DNA from: Collimonas arenae
GTDB taxonomy: Bacteria; Pseudomonadota; Gammaproteobacteria; Burkholderiales; Burkholderiaceae_D
Direction of reading: 5' to 3'
Assembly: GCF_000786695.1 (NCBI RefSeq)
Contig: NZ_CP009962.1
Span: 3,410,001-3,474,000 of the forward strand
Length of the DNA: 64,000 bases
Shown here piece by piece: positions 1 to 9,259 of the stretch; within the stretch, counting starts at the first letter, position 1, and each line of letters begins with the position of its first letter. Made by a program: the position numbers and the translations under genes. The notes beneath the pieces are model-generated. The model made no database searches and was not told the origin of the DNA. It worked only from the letters and a program-made list of their open reading frames with translations.

Positions 1-386
1 AACTCCTTGTAGCCGCCATCCAACTGCACGACCGGCCAGCCTATTTTCGCCATGATATGCGCCATCGCTCCGCTGCGGTTGCCGCCGCGCCAGCAATAAA
101 TCAACGGCGTCCATTCGCGCGGCTTGCCGATGAACAGGGTTTCGATGTGCTGCGCTACATTCCTGGCGACCAGCACCGCGCCCAGTTTCTTCGCTTCAAA
201 TGCGCTGACCTGTTTATACAAGGTACCCACCTGGACCCGCTGGGCGTCATCCAGCACCGGACAATTGATGGCGCCGGGAATCCGGTCCTCGGCAAACTCG
301 GCAGGCGTACGGGCATCGATGATGGTGTCGAACTGTCTGATCTGCTGGAACACTTCTTCAAAGGAGAGCAATGCTGGGTATTTCAT
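1..386 (-). CDS. mnmH: tRNA 2-selenouridine/geranyl-2-thiouridine synthase, partial (5' part only)
   Basis: The reverse strand from the ATG at 386 reads about 128 codons and runs off the left edge, so the C-terminal part is missing. It begins MKYPALLSFEEVFQQ and is a rhodanese domain: an early DART/PAEF segment, a PGAIN loop, and a catalytic-cysteine loop YCWRGGNRSG near residue 97, followed by LDGGYK. CWRGG is characteristic of MnmH (SelU/YbbB), which replaces sulfur by selenium at the wobble 2-thiouridine of some tRNAs. A plain rhodanese is less likely because of the CWRGG and GGYK motifs. The P-loop half expected in this family lies outside the window. No strong ribosome site is visible at the start. 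Confidence 0.85.
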   Translation of the reverse strand, partial: MKYPALLSFEEVFQQIRQFDTIIDARTPAEFAEDRIPGAINCPVLDDAQRVQVGTLYKQVSAFEAKKLGAVLVARNVAQHIETLFIGKPREWTPLIYCWRGGNRSGAMAHIMAKIGWPVVQLDGGYKE

Positions 387-465
387 TCGCGTTTTCTGTT
401 GGTTGGCGCCACGGCACCATTATCGGGCATTTTTCCTGCTCGCTCCGGCATCGCCGTAAATCTGG

Positions 466-1119
466 TTAGAAATCAGCCGGCCGCGCCAGCATGCCCCAGG
501 CCAGTTGCACCAGCTCATCTTCAAATTCAATGCTGCCCAGCAGCGGCGATTTTTCCAGCGAGGCGCTGCGGATGGCGCCGATCACCGCGCGCGTCACCAC
601 GAACATCATGGCTGGCGTCGGCGGCCTCAGGTTGGGGTGGTGTATCCGCTGCATGCTGATGGCGATCCGCTCAGCCGTCTCGCGCAAAGCCTGGGTAATA
701 TCGTCGTGATGATCATGTTGCCAGGCAAAGCGCACCATCGCCCGCTTGGCGCTGCGGCCGCTGCCGAGGCCTTCTATGTTGATGCGGATGAATTGGCGCA
801 AAAAGGTTTTCGGGTCGAGCTGGTCGATCTGGCTTTCGGCGCTTTCCATCAACGCATCCAGTTCATCCATCACGCGCCGGCGCTCGCGCGCAATCAAGGC
901 GGTCAGGATGGCTTCCTTGCTGGGAAAGTACTGATACAAGGTGCCGATCGAAAATCCAGCTTTCTCGGCAACCTTGTTGGTCGTCAACCCGGCCGCTCCT
1001 TCGTTCTCCAAAATCTGAGCAGTGGTCTCAAAAATGGTTTCGATGGTGCGTTGCGCCCGCTCCTGTGTCGGCAATTTCCGCATTGTTTCAGAGGAGGAAC
1101 CTGGAATTCTCTTGATCAT
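466..1119 (-). CDS. TetR/AcrR family transcriptional regulator
   Basis: A 217-residue protein when started at the ATG at 1119, which has an AGG-type ribosome site; an open frame continues upstream to 1230 but would overlap the divergent gene's start region. An alternative ATG lies at 1083. The N-terminal third holds a TetR helix-turn-helix: RAQRTIETIFETTAQIL, then GLTTNKVAEKAGFSIGTLYQYFPSKEAILTAL (recognition helix ends in GTLYQYF). The C-terminal ligand domain is not assignable. The gene is divergent from the hydrolase at 1221, with palindromic sequence between them, so it probably represses itself and that neighbour (inference). Confidence 0.9.
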   Translation of the reverse strand: MIKRIPGSSSETMRKLPTQERAQRTIETIFETTAQILENEGAAGLTTNKVAEKAGFSIGTLYQYFPSKEAILTALIARERRRVMDELDALMESAESQIDQLDPKTFLRQFIRINIEGLGSGRSAKRAMVRFAWQHDHHDDITQALRETAERIAISMQRIHHPNLRPPTPAMMFVVTRAVIGAIRSASLEKSPLLGSIEFEDELVQLAWGMLARPADF

Positions 1120-1160
1120 GTACGCACCTGTCAAAAACTGAGCAACTTGCGAGTTTAAAA

Positions 1161-1177
1161 ACTGAATAATGCTCAGT
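1161..1177. promoter_or_regulatory. Candidate TetR operator in the divergent intergenic region
   Basis: ACTGAATAATGCTCAGT has 5-bp inverted arms (ACTGA/TCAGT) around a 7-bp centre, with further symmetry inside. A second ACTGA lies at about 1137-1141, just upstream, with AAACT/AGTTT arms nearby. It sits between the divergent TetR gene and the hydrolase, where an autoregulatory operator is normally found. Binding is inferred, not shown. Confidence 0.4.
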
Positions 1178-1220
1178 ATACTGGTTCTATCGCTAAACAA
1201 CAGAGAACAGAGGCAGGCGC

Positions 1221-2072
1221 GTGAATACATCTCATCCTTTATTGGTAAGAAAGCTATTGGTCGACCTGTCCCAAGGTTTTCCCCGTCACTGGCTGGCAGG
1301 CGGAGCCTTCCGCACCCAATTCTTCAACGCCATGTCGATGAGCTTCCCGGTCGGCGAGCAAGACTTCATCGATTCGGTGCGCGAAGCAGCCCTGGCCTTG
1401 CCCGACGATGCCGAACACGCTTCGCTGCACGCTACCATTCGCGATTTCGTTGGCCAGGAGGCAACCCATCGCCGAGTACATACCTTGTACAACACCGAGC
1501 TGGAAAAACAGGGGCTGGTCAATCATTGGCAGCACTGGGCCGCCAAACTGATCGCGCTAGGCCGCGAGCGCAATATGCCGGCCATCAGCCGACTGGCGGT
1601 CACCGCTGCGTTCGAGCATTACACGGCGGTGCTGGCCGACCTGACGCTGCGCAACCCTGAAATCATGGGAGACGCCGATCCCATGCTGCGCACGCTATGG
1701 ACCTGGCACGCGGTAGAGGAAACCGAGCATAAGGCGGTCGCCTTCGATCTGTACCTGACCCTTGGCGGCAGCTACAAGACGCGGGTGCGCTGGTACATGT
1801 TTGCGATGACGCGCTTCACCATCATGGCGACCCGACAAACGGTGAATAACCTGTGGCATGACCGGACGCTGTTCAAGCCGAGTACCTGGCTTGACGCCGC
1901 CAGCTTCTTTTTCGGCAGCCACGGCCTGTTCTGGCTTAGCTTCATGCCTTTACTCGGCTATCTCAAACGCGACTTCCATCCCTGGCAGCATGACAACCGC
2001 GCGCTAGCCGAGCAATGGCTGAGGGCCAACGCCGATCGGTACAGCATCGTGCGTGGCTTGAAAGCGGCATAA
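1221..2072 (+). CDS. Predicted metal-dependent hydrolase (PF10118/COG3687 family)
   Basis: A 283-residue protein starting at GTG 1221, preceded by an AGAGGCAGG ribosome site. The pattern of acidic and histidine residues looks like a ferritin-type di-metal helix bundle: FVGQEATH near residue 75, AFEHY near 135, and EETEH near 173. Members of this uncharacterised family are annotated as predicted metal-dependent hydrolases and often sit beside TetR regulators, as here. A hydrophobic stretch near residues 225-245 suggests membrane association. The substrate is unknown. The name is inherited from the family and the reaction has not been established from this sequence. Confidence 0.8.
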   Translation: MNTSHPLLVRKLLVDLSQGFPRHWLAGGAFRTQFFNAMSMSFPVGEQDFIDSVREAALALPDDAEHASLHATIRDFVGQEATHRRVHTLYNTELEKQGLVNHWQHWAAKLIALGRERNMPAISRLAVTAAFEHYTAVLADLTLRNPEIMGDADPMLRTLWTWHAVEETEHKAVAFDLYLTLGGSYKTRVRWYMFAMTRFTIMATRQTVNNLWHDRTLFKPSTWLDAASFFFGSHGLFWLSFMPLLGYLKRDFHPWQHDNRALAEQWLRANADRYSIVRGLKAA

Positions 2073-2147
2073 ATCTGGCCAAATAAGCATAAATGCAACG
2101 AAACTCCGTCTCTTCTGTCGAATAGCGCTGAACGGGTACGCGCGATG

Positions 2148-2180
2148 GACTAAAATGCGATCCGCCGCATCAATTTAGTC
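2148..2180 (+). other. Hairpin upstream of the DUF2242 lipoprotein gene
   Basis: GACTAAA (2148-2154) pairs with TTTAGTC (2174-2180), and ATGCG (2155-2159) pairs with CGCAT (2166-2170), leaving a 3-base bulge and a 6-base loop. It ends 10 bases before the AAGGAG ribosome site at 2191. It has no T tract, so it is not an obvious terminator. It could be a leader hairpin or a regulator site. Confidence 0.35.
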
Positions 2181-2203
2181 GATCGATTCAAGGAGTTTCG
2201 TTT

Positions 2204-2821
2204 ATGTCCAGGATGTTCAGTGCATCGCCTGTCTTGCCGGCTTTGCTGCTTGCTTTGACGGCCGGGTTCCTTGCCGGCTGTTCAACGACCAAGCCTACCG
2301 CCTATCAGGGTGAGGAGTTCAGCGATACAAGCACGTTTTCCCACGATTTCGCCAGCTCCAGTTCTGCCACCTGTGAAGCGGCGCGCCGCACTCTGCTGAG
2401 CCAGGGCTACATCATCAAGCAAGCCAAGGCCGATCTGGTCGATGGCCACAAGCACTTCCAGCCGGATCAGGACACGCATGTCGAAATCGAATTCCATGTC
2501 GTGTGCGCCCCCAACGACAAGGATGGTAAAAGCTCGACATTGTTCGTCAGCGCCACCCAGGATCGTTACGCGCTCAAGAAAACCAACAATTCCGCCAGCG
2601 TCGGCCTGAGCGTGCTGGGTTCGGTATCGCTGCCGATCGGCAGCACTTCCGACTCCCTGGTCAAGGTGGCCAGCGAGACGATTCCGGCCGGCCGCTTCTA
2701 CGACCGTTTCTTTGGCCTGATCGAACACTACCTGGGCCTGGACGGCGGCATGCCGGTAGTCGATTTCGACGACACCCCTGCCTTGCCGACCAAAGCCGCC
2801 GTAAAAACCGAAAAAGAGTAG
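2204..2821 (+). CDS. DUF2242 family outer-membrane lipoprotein
   Basis: A 205-residue protein with a strong AAGGAG ribosome site 8 bases before the ATG. The lipoprotein signal ends in the lipobox LAGC, with the acylated cysteine near residue 26. The mature part carries the DUF2242 features: FDTSTFSHDF-like start, CEAARRTLLSQGY near residue 63, then an HVEIEFHVVC strand and a C-terminal helix FYDRFFGLIEHYL. This family is common in Burkholderiales and has no known function. It is probably periplasmic-facing on the outer membrane. The gene stands alone and ends at a strong terminator shared with the convergent autotransporter gene. Confidence 0.85.
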   Translation: MSRMFSASPVLPALLLALTAGFLAGCSTTKPTAYQGEEFSDTSTFSHDFASSSSATCEAARRTLLSQGYIIKQAKADLVDGHKHFQPDQDTHVEIEFHVVCAPNDKDGKSSTLFVSATQDRYALKKTNNSASVGLSVLGSVSLPIGSTSDSLVKVASETIPAGRFYDRFFGLIEHYLGLDGGMPVVDFDDTPALPTKAAVKTEKE

Positions 2822-2834
2822 ATCCATCCCAATA

Positions 2835-2873
2835 AAAACGGCCGCTAGTGCTTGAAGCACTAGCGGCCGTTTT
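2835..2873. terminator. Bidirectional rho-independent terminator
   Basis: A perfect 17-bp stem, AAAACGGCCGCTAGTGC (2835-2851) with its complement at 2857-2873, around a 5-base loop TTGAA. An A run on the left and a T run on the right make it work in both directions. It lies between the convergent lipoprotein gene (+) and autotransporter gene (-). Confidence 0.9.
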
Positions 2874-2908
2874 ATATGGCACACCAGATCTGAAACCTCT
2901 GAACCGCT

Positions 2909-4840
2909 TTAAAACGCCTTTTTCAAGCCAACCTGGAAAGAGTTGATCTTGTTACTGCCGGCGAACTGGCCGTTATAGCTGGCGTAAGCACTGAAATCCG
3001 CCGCCAGCGCAATGCTGGCGCCGAGTTCCACACGCCCGCTGTTGCTTGGCCCTTGATACGCAGGCAGGCCGAAGCTGCCGGCCATGCCGATCAGGTTGGC
3101 GCGAACATCGCGTTCGCTGTTTTCAAACTCCTTTTCCCAGGCCAGCTTGGCAAACGGCTGCACCGCATAGCTGCCCAGCGTGAGCTTGCTGGTGATTTGC
3201 GCGCCGAGGCTGGAAACCAGCGAGTTGCGTGTTTGGGAGTTGAAATTCATCGCCGTACTGTCGTTGCCGTTTTCCGCATAGCCGCCGACGTTGACTTGTT
3301 GCCAGGTCAGGTTGGCAACCGGGCTGAGCGTCGCTGCGCCGAGGGCAAAGTCATACTGGCCGCCGATGCGGAACAGGAACTGATGGCCATTGGCGTCGCC
3401 GGTTTCGCTGCGGATGGCCGAGCCCAGTGCGATGTTTCGGGTAATGTCGTTGTACTGTAGCGTACCAACCATGCCGATGGCGTTAAGAGCCCAGGCGCCT
3501 TCGCGGTACTGGGTGTATGCCGACAGCATCGCCTGGTCCAGCTTGAAGCCGCCGGTGTCATTGCCGAAATTCGCCCGGTTATGGGCAAAACCGAAGGCGC
3601 CGCCGACCGTGACATTCTGGTTGACAGCATAGTCGACACCGACAGTCAGGCTGTTGGCTGAACCGTCGAGACCGGGATTGTTGCCGTTATGGTCCAGGCT
3701 CTGATGAGTATTGTCATAGGCCGCATAGGCTTCGACCTGCCCGGCGCGCGGCGTCAGGCGCAGACGGTCATCGATTGCACGCGTAAAGGTCTGGGCGCTG
3801 GCCAGAGGGGCTTCGGCCAGCATGCCGATCTGGCCTGGCGCCTGCAATACCGATTCAATGTACTGCGCCAGGATGGCGTGGCCGGCGCCGGTCGGATGCA
3901 CGCCGTCGGCAAACAGATAGGTCCGGTCGGCGCCGGGCGCCACCAGGGTCGATGTGGTGCATGTCGAGGAAGACGAAGTCGTGCATGCCGGCGTAGTGAT
4001 ATTGGTGAAGCCGTATACGCCCGGATTGGCGATTACTTCGTGCAACAGTCCGTAGGCGTTGATCGCCACAATATTGCCGCCCAGTCCGCTCAAGCCGGAG
4101 TTCAGCGCAGCATTGAAACTGTTTGAGGAAGTTGTCCACAAAGTCGCCAGCGCAGGAATCGCAGATCCTTCCGGCGTCTTGCCGACATCCGGCAGGTTGA
4201 CCACGAGTACTGTCCCGGCGCCAGCTTGCTGCAATTGCCGTACCAGCCCTACTACGTTGGTGGCTTCTCCGGTGACTTGCTGGACCACCAGCGCTGCAGT
4301 AGCGGCTTGCGTAGCGGGATTAAGCAAGGCGCTGGCATTGGCAAAGGTGTAGCCGAAAATATCGTTGGCGCCTGCCCAGATAGAATACAAACCTTTGCCG
4401 TCAAGGTGCGGGTTGGCCGCCAGATAGCCGTTGATCTGACTGGTGACGGTTGGCACCAATGGCGCCGTCGCCGGGTCAGGCCAGCTGCCCTGGCTGGTGA
4501 CGCGCGCGCCGCCGACCGCGTAATCGGTGCCGCCGGCAGGCTTCGCGCCACTCGGCGTCAGGATGGCGGCAGGATTGGCAGCGGTACCGTATTTGTGGGC
4601 CAGCAGCTGCGCCCAGACCGGATCGGGATTGGTAGTAAACGAAGGTTGCTGGCCGACGCCGGTAAAATAACCGCTGTCAGTCAGCGAATCGCCGAAAAAC
4701 ACCATCTGGGAAAAATTCGCCGCGCCGGCCGGGGCGCTGATGATCAACCCGGCGCCGATCAAAACGGCAGTTCGGGTTGCCACGGTCAGCGCCCGCGTCA
4801 TGGGGCTCAGGCGGAATGATTTTGGTAATGAAATGCGCAA
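2909..4840 (-). CDS. Autotransporter SGNH/GDSL esterase (EstA type)
   Basis: A 643-residue protein with a signal peptide (hydrophobic core near residues 18-40, cut after APAGA). The passenger has the GDSL blocks: FFGDSLTDSG at about 48 (nucleophile Ser), GANDIF near 158, and DGVHPTGAGH near 312, which supplies the catalytic Asp and His. From about residue 380 a beta-barrel translocator follows, rich in alternating aromatic strands and ending VGLKKAF with the C-terminal Phe expected for Bam insertion. EstA-type enzymes stay anchored at the outer membrane and hydrolyse short acyl esters. No chaperone or regulator is adjacent. Confidence 0.92.
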   Translation of the reverse strand: MRISLPKSFRLSPMTRALTVATRTAVLIGAGLIISAPAGAANFSQMVFFGDSLTDSGYFTGVGQQPSFTTNPDPVWAQLLAHKYGTAANPAAILTPSGAKPAGGTDYAVGGARVTSQGSWPDPATAPLVPTVTSQINGYLAANPHLDGKGLYSIWAGANDIFGYTFANASALLNPATQAATAALVVQQVTGEATNVVGLVRQLQQAGAGTVLVVNLPDVGKTPEGSAIPALATLWTTSSNSFNAALNSGLSGLGGNIVAINAYGLLHEVIANPGVYGFTNITTPACTTSSSSTCTTSTLVAPGADRTYLFADGVHPTGAGHAILAQYIESVLQAPGQIGMLAEAPLASAQTFTRAIDDRLRLTPRAGQVEAYAAYDNTHQSLDHNGNNPGLDGSANSLTVGVDYAVNQNVTVGGAFGFAHNRANFGNDTGGFKLDQAMLSAYTQYREGAWALNAIGMVGTLQYNDITRNIALGSAIRSETGDANGHQFLFRIGGQYDFALGAATLSPVANLTWQQVNVGGYAENGNDSTAMNFNSQTRNSLVSSLGAQITSKLTLGSYAVQPFAKLAWEKEFENSERDVRANLIGMAGSFGLPAYQGPSNSGRVELGASIALAADFSAYASYNGQFAGSNKINSFQVGLKKAF

Positions 4841-5021
4841 TTATGTCTCCTTCTTGTATTTATAGATCTTGCGTCGTTAATATCTGCCACCCGGCTGGCA
4901 ATGTCAATCAAGTACATAGGCAAAACACTCGAAAACCACTATGGCTACGCAACTGGCGCTAAACTGGTTTCAGCCGGAACTCGCCGCACTGTAGCCGGCC
5001 CTCTCTTCAAGCAAGCCGACC

Positions 5022-5489
5022 ATGGATAAAATAGATAAACAAATTCTCGCCATCCTGCAAGAAGACGCCAGCACCCCGGTGGCGGAAATCGCCGAGAAGG
5101 TCAACCTGTCCTCGACGCCATGCTGGCGCCGCATCCAGAAGCTGGAAGAAGATGGCGTGATATTGCGCCGCGTGGCGCTGCTGGATGCCGACAAGCTCAA
5201 TGTCGGCGTCACGGTATTCGTTTCGATCAAGACCAACCAGCATAACGCCAACTGGTATTCCCAATTCAGCAATACCGTAAAACTGATTCCGGAAGTGGTG
5301 GAGTTTTACCGCATGAGCGGCAATATCGATTACCTGCTGCGAGTGGTGGTGCCGAACATCGCCGCCTACGATGCGGTGTACCAGAAGCTGACGCAATCGA
5401 ACGCGTTGTTCGACGTCAACGCCAGCTTTGCGATGGAGCAGATCAAGCACACCACCGCGCTGCCACTCGACTATGCCGGGCTCAACTGA
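5022..5489 (+). CDS. Lrp/AsnC family transcriptional regulator
   Basis: A 155-residue protein of normal family length. The N-terminal winged helix-turn-helix is clear: MDKIDKQILAILQEDA, then VAEIAEKVNLSSTPCWRRI with recognition helix SSTPCWRRIQKLEEDGVI. The rest is the RAM ligand/oligomer domain, including a G-N-I-D-Y-L-L-R-V-V strand near residue 103. Such regulators usually respond to an amino acid and bind as octamers. The gene converges on metC with about 40 bp between stops. A role in sulfur amino acid control is possible but only suggested by position. Confidence 0.93.
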   Translation: MDKIDKQILAILQEDASTPVAEIAEKVNLSSTPCWRRIQKLEEDGVILRRVALLDADKLNVGVTVFVSIKTNQHNANWYSQFSNTVKLIPEVVEFYRMSGNIDYLLRVVVPNIAAYDAVYQKLTQSNALFDVNASFAMEQIKHTTALPLDYAGLN

Positions 5490-5503
5490 AGCCACACCCG
5501 GCC

Positions 5504-5522
5504 GGGCGCAATCACGGCGCCC
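5504..5522 (+). terminator. Weak possible terminator hairpin
   Basis: GGGCGC (5504-5509) and GCGCCC (5517-5522) form a 6-bp stem with a 7-base loop between the convergent lrp-type and metC genes. It is followed by TTC but not a real T tract, so it is only a candidate. Confidence 0.3.
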
Positions 5523-5531
5523 TTCACATCA

Positions 5532-6731
5532 TTACAGCGCCTGTTCCATTTGCTTGAACGCCTGCCCCATGTCAGCCACCAGATCATCGAGATTTTCCAA
5601 TCCCACGTGCACCCGCACCAGCGGATTCTGATACGTCGTCTTGGAAGCAACCCGGGTTGGCGGTTTATCCAGCGGTAGCGCCAGGCTTTCAAAACCGCCC
5701 CATGACAGGCCGATGCCGAACAGCTGCAGACTTTCAAAGAACTTGGACAAGGCCGGGCGGCCGACTTCTTTCAGCTCGACCGTGAACAGGCCGCTGGCGC
5801 CGAGGAAATCGCGCTTCCATAGCTGGTGCCCAGGGTCGGATGGCAAGGCCGGATGCAATACCCGCTCTACCAGCGGCTGGGTGCGCAGGTATTCGGCCAG
5901 CTGGACGCCGTTTTCCCAATGCTGGCGCAGGCGCACTGCCATGCTGCGCATGCCGCGCAAAGCCAGGTAGATATCGTCCGGGCCGGCGGTCTGGCCAAAA
6001 TCATGGGCGCCATTCTTGAGGATGCCCCAGGCGCGTTCATTGGCGCTGGCGACACCGAGCAAGGCATCGGAATGGCCAACGATATATTTGGTGGCTGCAT
6101 GGATCGACACATCGACACCATGTTTGAACGGCTTGAAGAACAAGGGCGTGGCCCAGGTATTGTCGAGCAAGACAAAGGCGCCGACCTTGTGGGCCTCTTC
6201 AGCGATGGCCGGGATGTCCTGCACTTCAAAGGTCCACGAGCCGGGCGACTCGACAAACACCACGCTGGTATTCGGCCGCAACAAGGTGCGGATTTCGCCA
6301 CCGATCAGCGAATCGAAATACTCGACCTCCACTCCCATGCGACGCAAGACGCGGTCGGCGAAGGTGCGGGTCGGGCCGTAGACGCTGTCGGTAATCAGCA
6401 CGTGATCGCCGCTTTTGACGAAAGCCATGATGCTATGGGTGCAGGCCGACAGGCCGGATGGAAACACCAGGCAGTTGTGGCCGCCTTCCAGCGTCACGAT
6501 CGCCTGCTCGAAGGAACGGGTGGTCGGGGTGCCGAAGCGGCCGTAGTTGGACATCGGATTATCGATCTGGCGGCTGGCTTCCCAGTCTTCCAGATTGTTG
6601 GCGATGATGGTGGAGCCGCGGAAAACCGGGGTATTCACCATCCCGGCGAAACGCGAAGGCTCGCGTCCACAATGGATTAATTGCGTATCGACATGCGTGG
6701 CGGGGGAATCGGAAGAATGATCGGTTGACAT
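5532..6731 (-). CDS. metC: Cystathionine beta-lyase (PLP, Cys/Met metabolism family)
   Basis: A 399-residue PLP enzyme of the trans-sulfuration family. It has YGRFGTPT near residue 62, the cofactor-stacking segment FPSGLSACTHS near 90, VESPGSWTFE near 158, DNTWATP near 190, and the lysine loop HAATKYIVGHSD near 212 (Schiff-base Lys). The C-terminal motif SLQLFGIGLSWGGFESLA is typical of MetC rather than cystathionine gamma-synthase. It cleaves cystathionine to homocysteine, pyruvate and ammonia in methionine synthesis. Transcribed alone leftward, with an AT-rich promoter region upstream shared with divergent ilvD. Confidence 0.92.
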   Translation of the reverse strand: MSTDHSSDSPATHVDTQLIHCGREPSRFAGMVNTPVFRGSTIIANNLEDWEASRQIDNPMSNYGRFGTPTTRSFEQAIVTLEGGHNCLVFPSGLSACTHSIMAFVKSGDHVLITDSVYGPTRTFADRVLRRMGVEVEYFDSLIGGEIRTLLRPNTSVVFVESPGSWTFEVQDIPAIAEEAHKVGAFVLLDNTWATPLFFKPFKHGVDVSIHAATKYIVGHSDALLGVASANERAWGILKNGAHDFGQTAGPDDIYLALRGMRSMAVRLRQHWENGVQLAEYLRTQPLVERVLHPALPSDPGHQLWKRDFLGASGLFTVELKEVGRPALSKFFESLQLFGIGLSWGGFESLALPLDKPPTRVASKTTYQNPLVRVHVGLENLDDLVADMGQAFKQMEQAL

Positions 6732-7023
6732 AGGAGCTCCAAAATAAGCTGTACGGCGAGATGACCTATGTCTATTGTAGGAATATGGCTGCAGAAAATT
6801 ATCGCAACAAATTGCTTGAAAATATAATTTATTAGAATATTTTTCTATTATTTACATTAAATAAAGAAAATAAAGACAAACAATGCTGAAGCAATAACAA
6901 TATAACTGCAAGATATGAAAAATCGATATATACGCAATTCATATTAATAAGCCATAAATCATATATTTGACACAGCGTTATGGGCAAGGCACTCTAGGGC
7001 CATTATTCCTGGAGATGCACATC

Positions 7024-8898
7024 ATGCCGCAATATCGTTCCCGCACCACTACCCACGGCCGCAACATGGCCGGCGCCCGCGCACTCTGGCGCGCCACAGG
7101 CATGAAAGACGGCGACTTCGACAAGCCGATCATTGCGGTGGTCAATTCCTTCACCCAATTCGTTCCGGGCCACGTCCACCTGAAGGACCTGGGCCAGATG
7201 GTTGCGCGCGAGATCGAAGCAGCCGGCGGCGTCGCCAAGGAATTCAATACCATCGCCGTCGATGACGGAATCGCCATGGGCCACGGTGGCATGCTGTATT
7301 CGTTGCCGTCACGCGAACTGATTGCCGATTCGGTGGAGTACATGGTCAACGCCCATTGCGCCGACGCCATGGTATGCATCTCGAATTGCGACAAGATCAC
7401 GCCGGGCATGCTGATGGCTGCGATGCGCCTGAATATTCCGGTCGTGTTCGTTTCCGGCGGCCCGATGGAAGCCGGCAAGGTAGTTGAAAAACTGCCTGGC
7501 GTGGCCGTGATCGACCAAAAGATTTTCAAGATCGACCTGGTCGACGCCATGATCAAGGCCGGCGACGCTTCCGTCAGCGATGCCGACATTGCTGAAATCG
7601 AACGCTCGGCCTGCCCTACTTGCGGTTCCTGTTCCGGCATGTTTACCGCCAACTCAATGAACTGCCTGACCGAAGCGCTGGGGCTGGCACTGCCCGGCAA
7701 CGGCACTATTCTCGCGACGCACGCCGACCGCAAGGAATTGTTCTTGCGCGCCGGCCGCCTGATTGTCGAGCTGGCCAAACGTCATTACGAGCAGGATGAC
7801 TATTCTGTCCTGCCACGCAATATTGCTAACAAGGCGTCGTTTGAAAATGCCATGACACTGGATGTCTCGATGGGCGGCTCGACCAATACGGTGCTGCATT
7901 TGCTGGCCGCAGCACAGGAAGCGGAAGTCGATTTCAAGATGGCCGACATCGACCGCATCTCGCGCCACGTTCCTTGCTTGTGCAAGGTAGCGCCGATGAC
8001 CGACAAATACCATATCGAAGACGTGCACCGCGCCGGCGGCATCATCAGTATCCTCGGTGAACTGGCGCGCGCCGGCTTGCTCGACACCAGCCGTCCGACG
8101 ATCCACGCCAAGACCCTGGGCGACGCCATCGCCAACAACGACATCACGCAAACCCAGGACGCCGCGGTGCACAAGCTGTTCAGCGCAGCGCCCGGCGGCG
8201 TGCCAACCCAGGTCGCATTCTCGCAAGAAAAACGCTTTACCAGCCTCGACACCGACCGCAGCAACGGCTGCATCCGCGACAAGGCGCATGCCTATTCGCA
8301 GGATGGCGGGCTAGCGGTCTTGTACGGCAACCTGGCGGAAAACGGCTGCATCGTCAAGACTGCCGGCGTCGACGAAAGCATCCTCAAGTTCAGCGGCCGC
8401 GCCCGCGTCTTTGAAAGCCAGGACGATGCCGTGGAAGCGATTCTCGGCGATACGGTGCATGCCGGCGACGTCGTCATCATCCGCTACGAAGGACCGAAAG
8501 GCGGACCGGGCATGCAAGAAATGCTGTATCCGACGTCGTACATCAAATCCAAAGGCCTGGGGAAATCCTGCGCGCTGTTCACCGACGGCCGTTTCTCAGG
8601 CGGTTCGTCCGGCCTGGTGATCGGCCATGCTTCTCCTGAAGCGGCGGAAGGCGGCGCCATCGGCCTGGTGCAGGAAGGCGACACCATCGAAATCGATATT
8701 CCTGAACGCCGCATACACCTGAAGGTCAGCGATAGCGAATTGGCGCAGCGACGCACAGCGATGGAAGCCAAGGGCAAGGATGCCTGGAAACCGGTCAATC
8801 GCCAGCGTTATGTATCGCAGGCTCTGCAAGCCTATGCCGCCATGGCTACCTCGGCCGACCGTGGCGCGGTGCGTGATATCAGCCAGCTGAAGCGCTAA
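7024..8898 (+). CDS. ilvD: Dihydroxy-acid dehydratase
   Basis: A 624-residue enzyme started at ATG 7024, which has a GGAG ribosome site 11 bases before it; an in-frame TTG at 6967 is upstream but not needed. It dehydrates 2,3-dihydroxy acids in valine, leucine and isoleucine synthesis. Iron-sulfur ligands and family signatures are visible: [10 protein letters not shown] near residue 121, [19 protein letters not shown] near 196, and [14 protein letters not shown] near 522. Length matches the long IlvD class. The 292-bp region before it is very AT-rich and should hold the promoter for this gene and divergent metC. A clear terminator follows at 8975. Confidence 0.96.
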   Translation: MPQYRSRTTTHGRNMAGARALWRATGMKDGDFDKPIIAVVNSFTQFVPGHVHLKDLGQMVAREIEAAGGVAKEFNTIAVDDGIAMGHGGMLYSLPSRELIADSVEYMVNAHCADAMVCISNCDKITPGMLMAAMRLNIPVVFVSGGPMEAGKVVEKLPGVAVIDQKIFKIDLVDAMIKAGDASVSDADIAEIERSACPTCGSCSGMFTANSMNCLTEALGLALPGNGTILATHADRKELFLRAGRLIVELAKRHYEQDDYSVLPRNIANKASFENAMTLDVSMGGSTNTVLHLLAAAQEAEVDFKMADIDRISRHVPCLCKVAPMTDKYHIEDVHRAGGIISILGELARAGLLDTSRPTIHAKTLGDAIANNDITQTQDAAVHKLFSAAPGGVPTQVAFSQEKRFTSLDTDRSNGCIRDKAHAYSQDGGLAVLYGNLAENGCIVKTAGVDESILKFSGRARVFESQDDAVEAILGDTVHAGDVVIIRYEGPKGGPGMQEMLYPTSYIKSKGLGKSCALFTDGRFSGGSSGLVIGHASPEAAEGGAIGLVQEGDTIEIDIPERRIHLKVSDSELAQRRTAMEAKGKDAWKPVNRQRYVSQALQAYAAMATSADRGAVRDISQLKR

Positions 8899-8974
8899 GC
8901 CAAGGGCGAAACTTGCAGCGATATTCGCTATTGTTTCCCAGCGTTTATCAGGCAAGAAAAATGTAACTCTCTGT

Positions 8975-9007
8975 AAAAGAGGTCGGTGCAAACCGGCCTC
9001 TTTTTTT
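8975..9007 (+). terminator. Rho-independent terminator of ilvD
   Basis: A stem AAAAGAGGTCGGT (8975-8987) pairs with ACCGGCCTCTTTT (8992-9004) around a 4-base loop, with one G-U pair, and ends in a T7 run at 9001-9007. It lies 77 bases after the ilvD stop. The rest of 9008-9259 shows no gene or structure that I can name. Confidence 0.85.
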
Positions 9008-9259
9008 ATATTTCCTGCATGTCAAACAGGCGTTTCCTTCTGCGAAAAACACCAAAAAAACATATCCGGCCCATAAGCTGCGGGATTCCTTCTTGTCTGC
9101 CACATTTTTGTAGACAAAGGTTCATTAGTTTTTTGAGCCGTCATTCCCTGTTCCCGAGGCATCATCCGGCTCCCTTCCCCTCTTTATAGGCGCCCTCGAT
9201 ATGGTAAAGTTGCAAACCCTGCCGGACCGGCCCTGTGTCCGGCAGTTTCCAAGCTATAA

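Noticed and set aside
6967..6995. TTGACA followed at 17 bp by CACTCT as ilvD promoter
   Set aside because: The -35 is perfect but the -10 matches only two bases; the true promoter more likely lies in the AT-rich region upstream.
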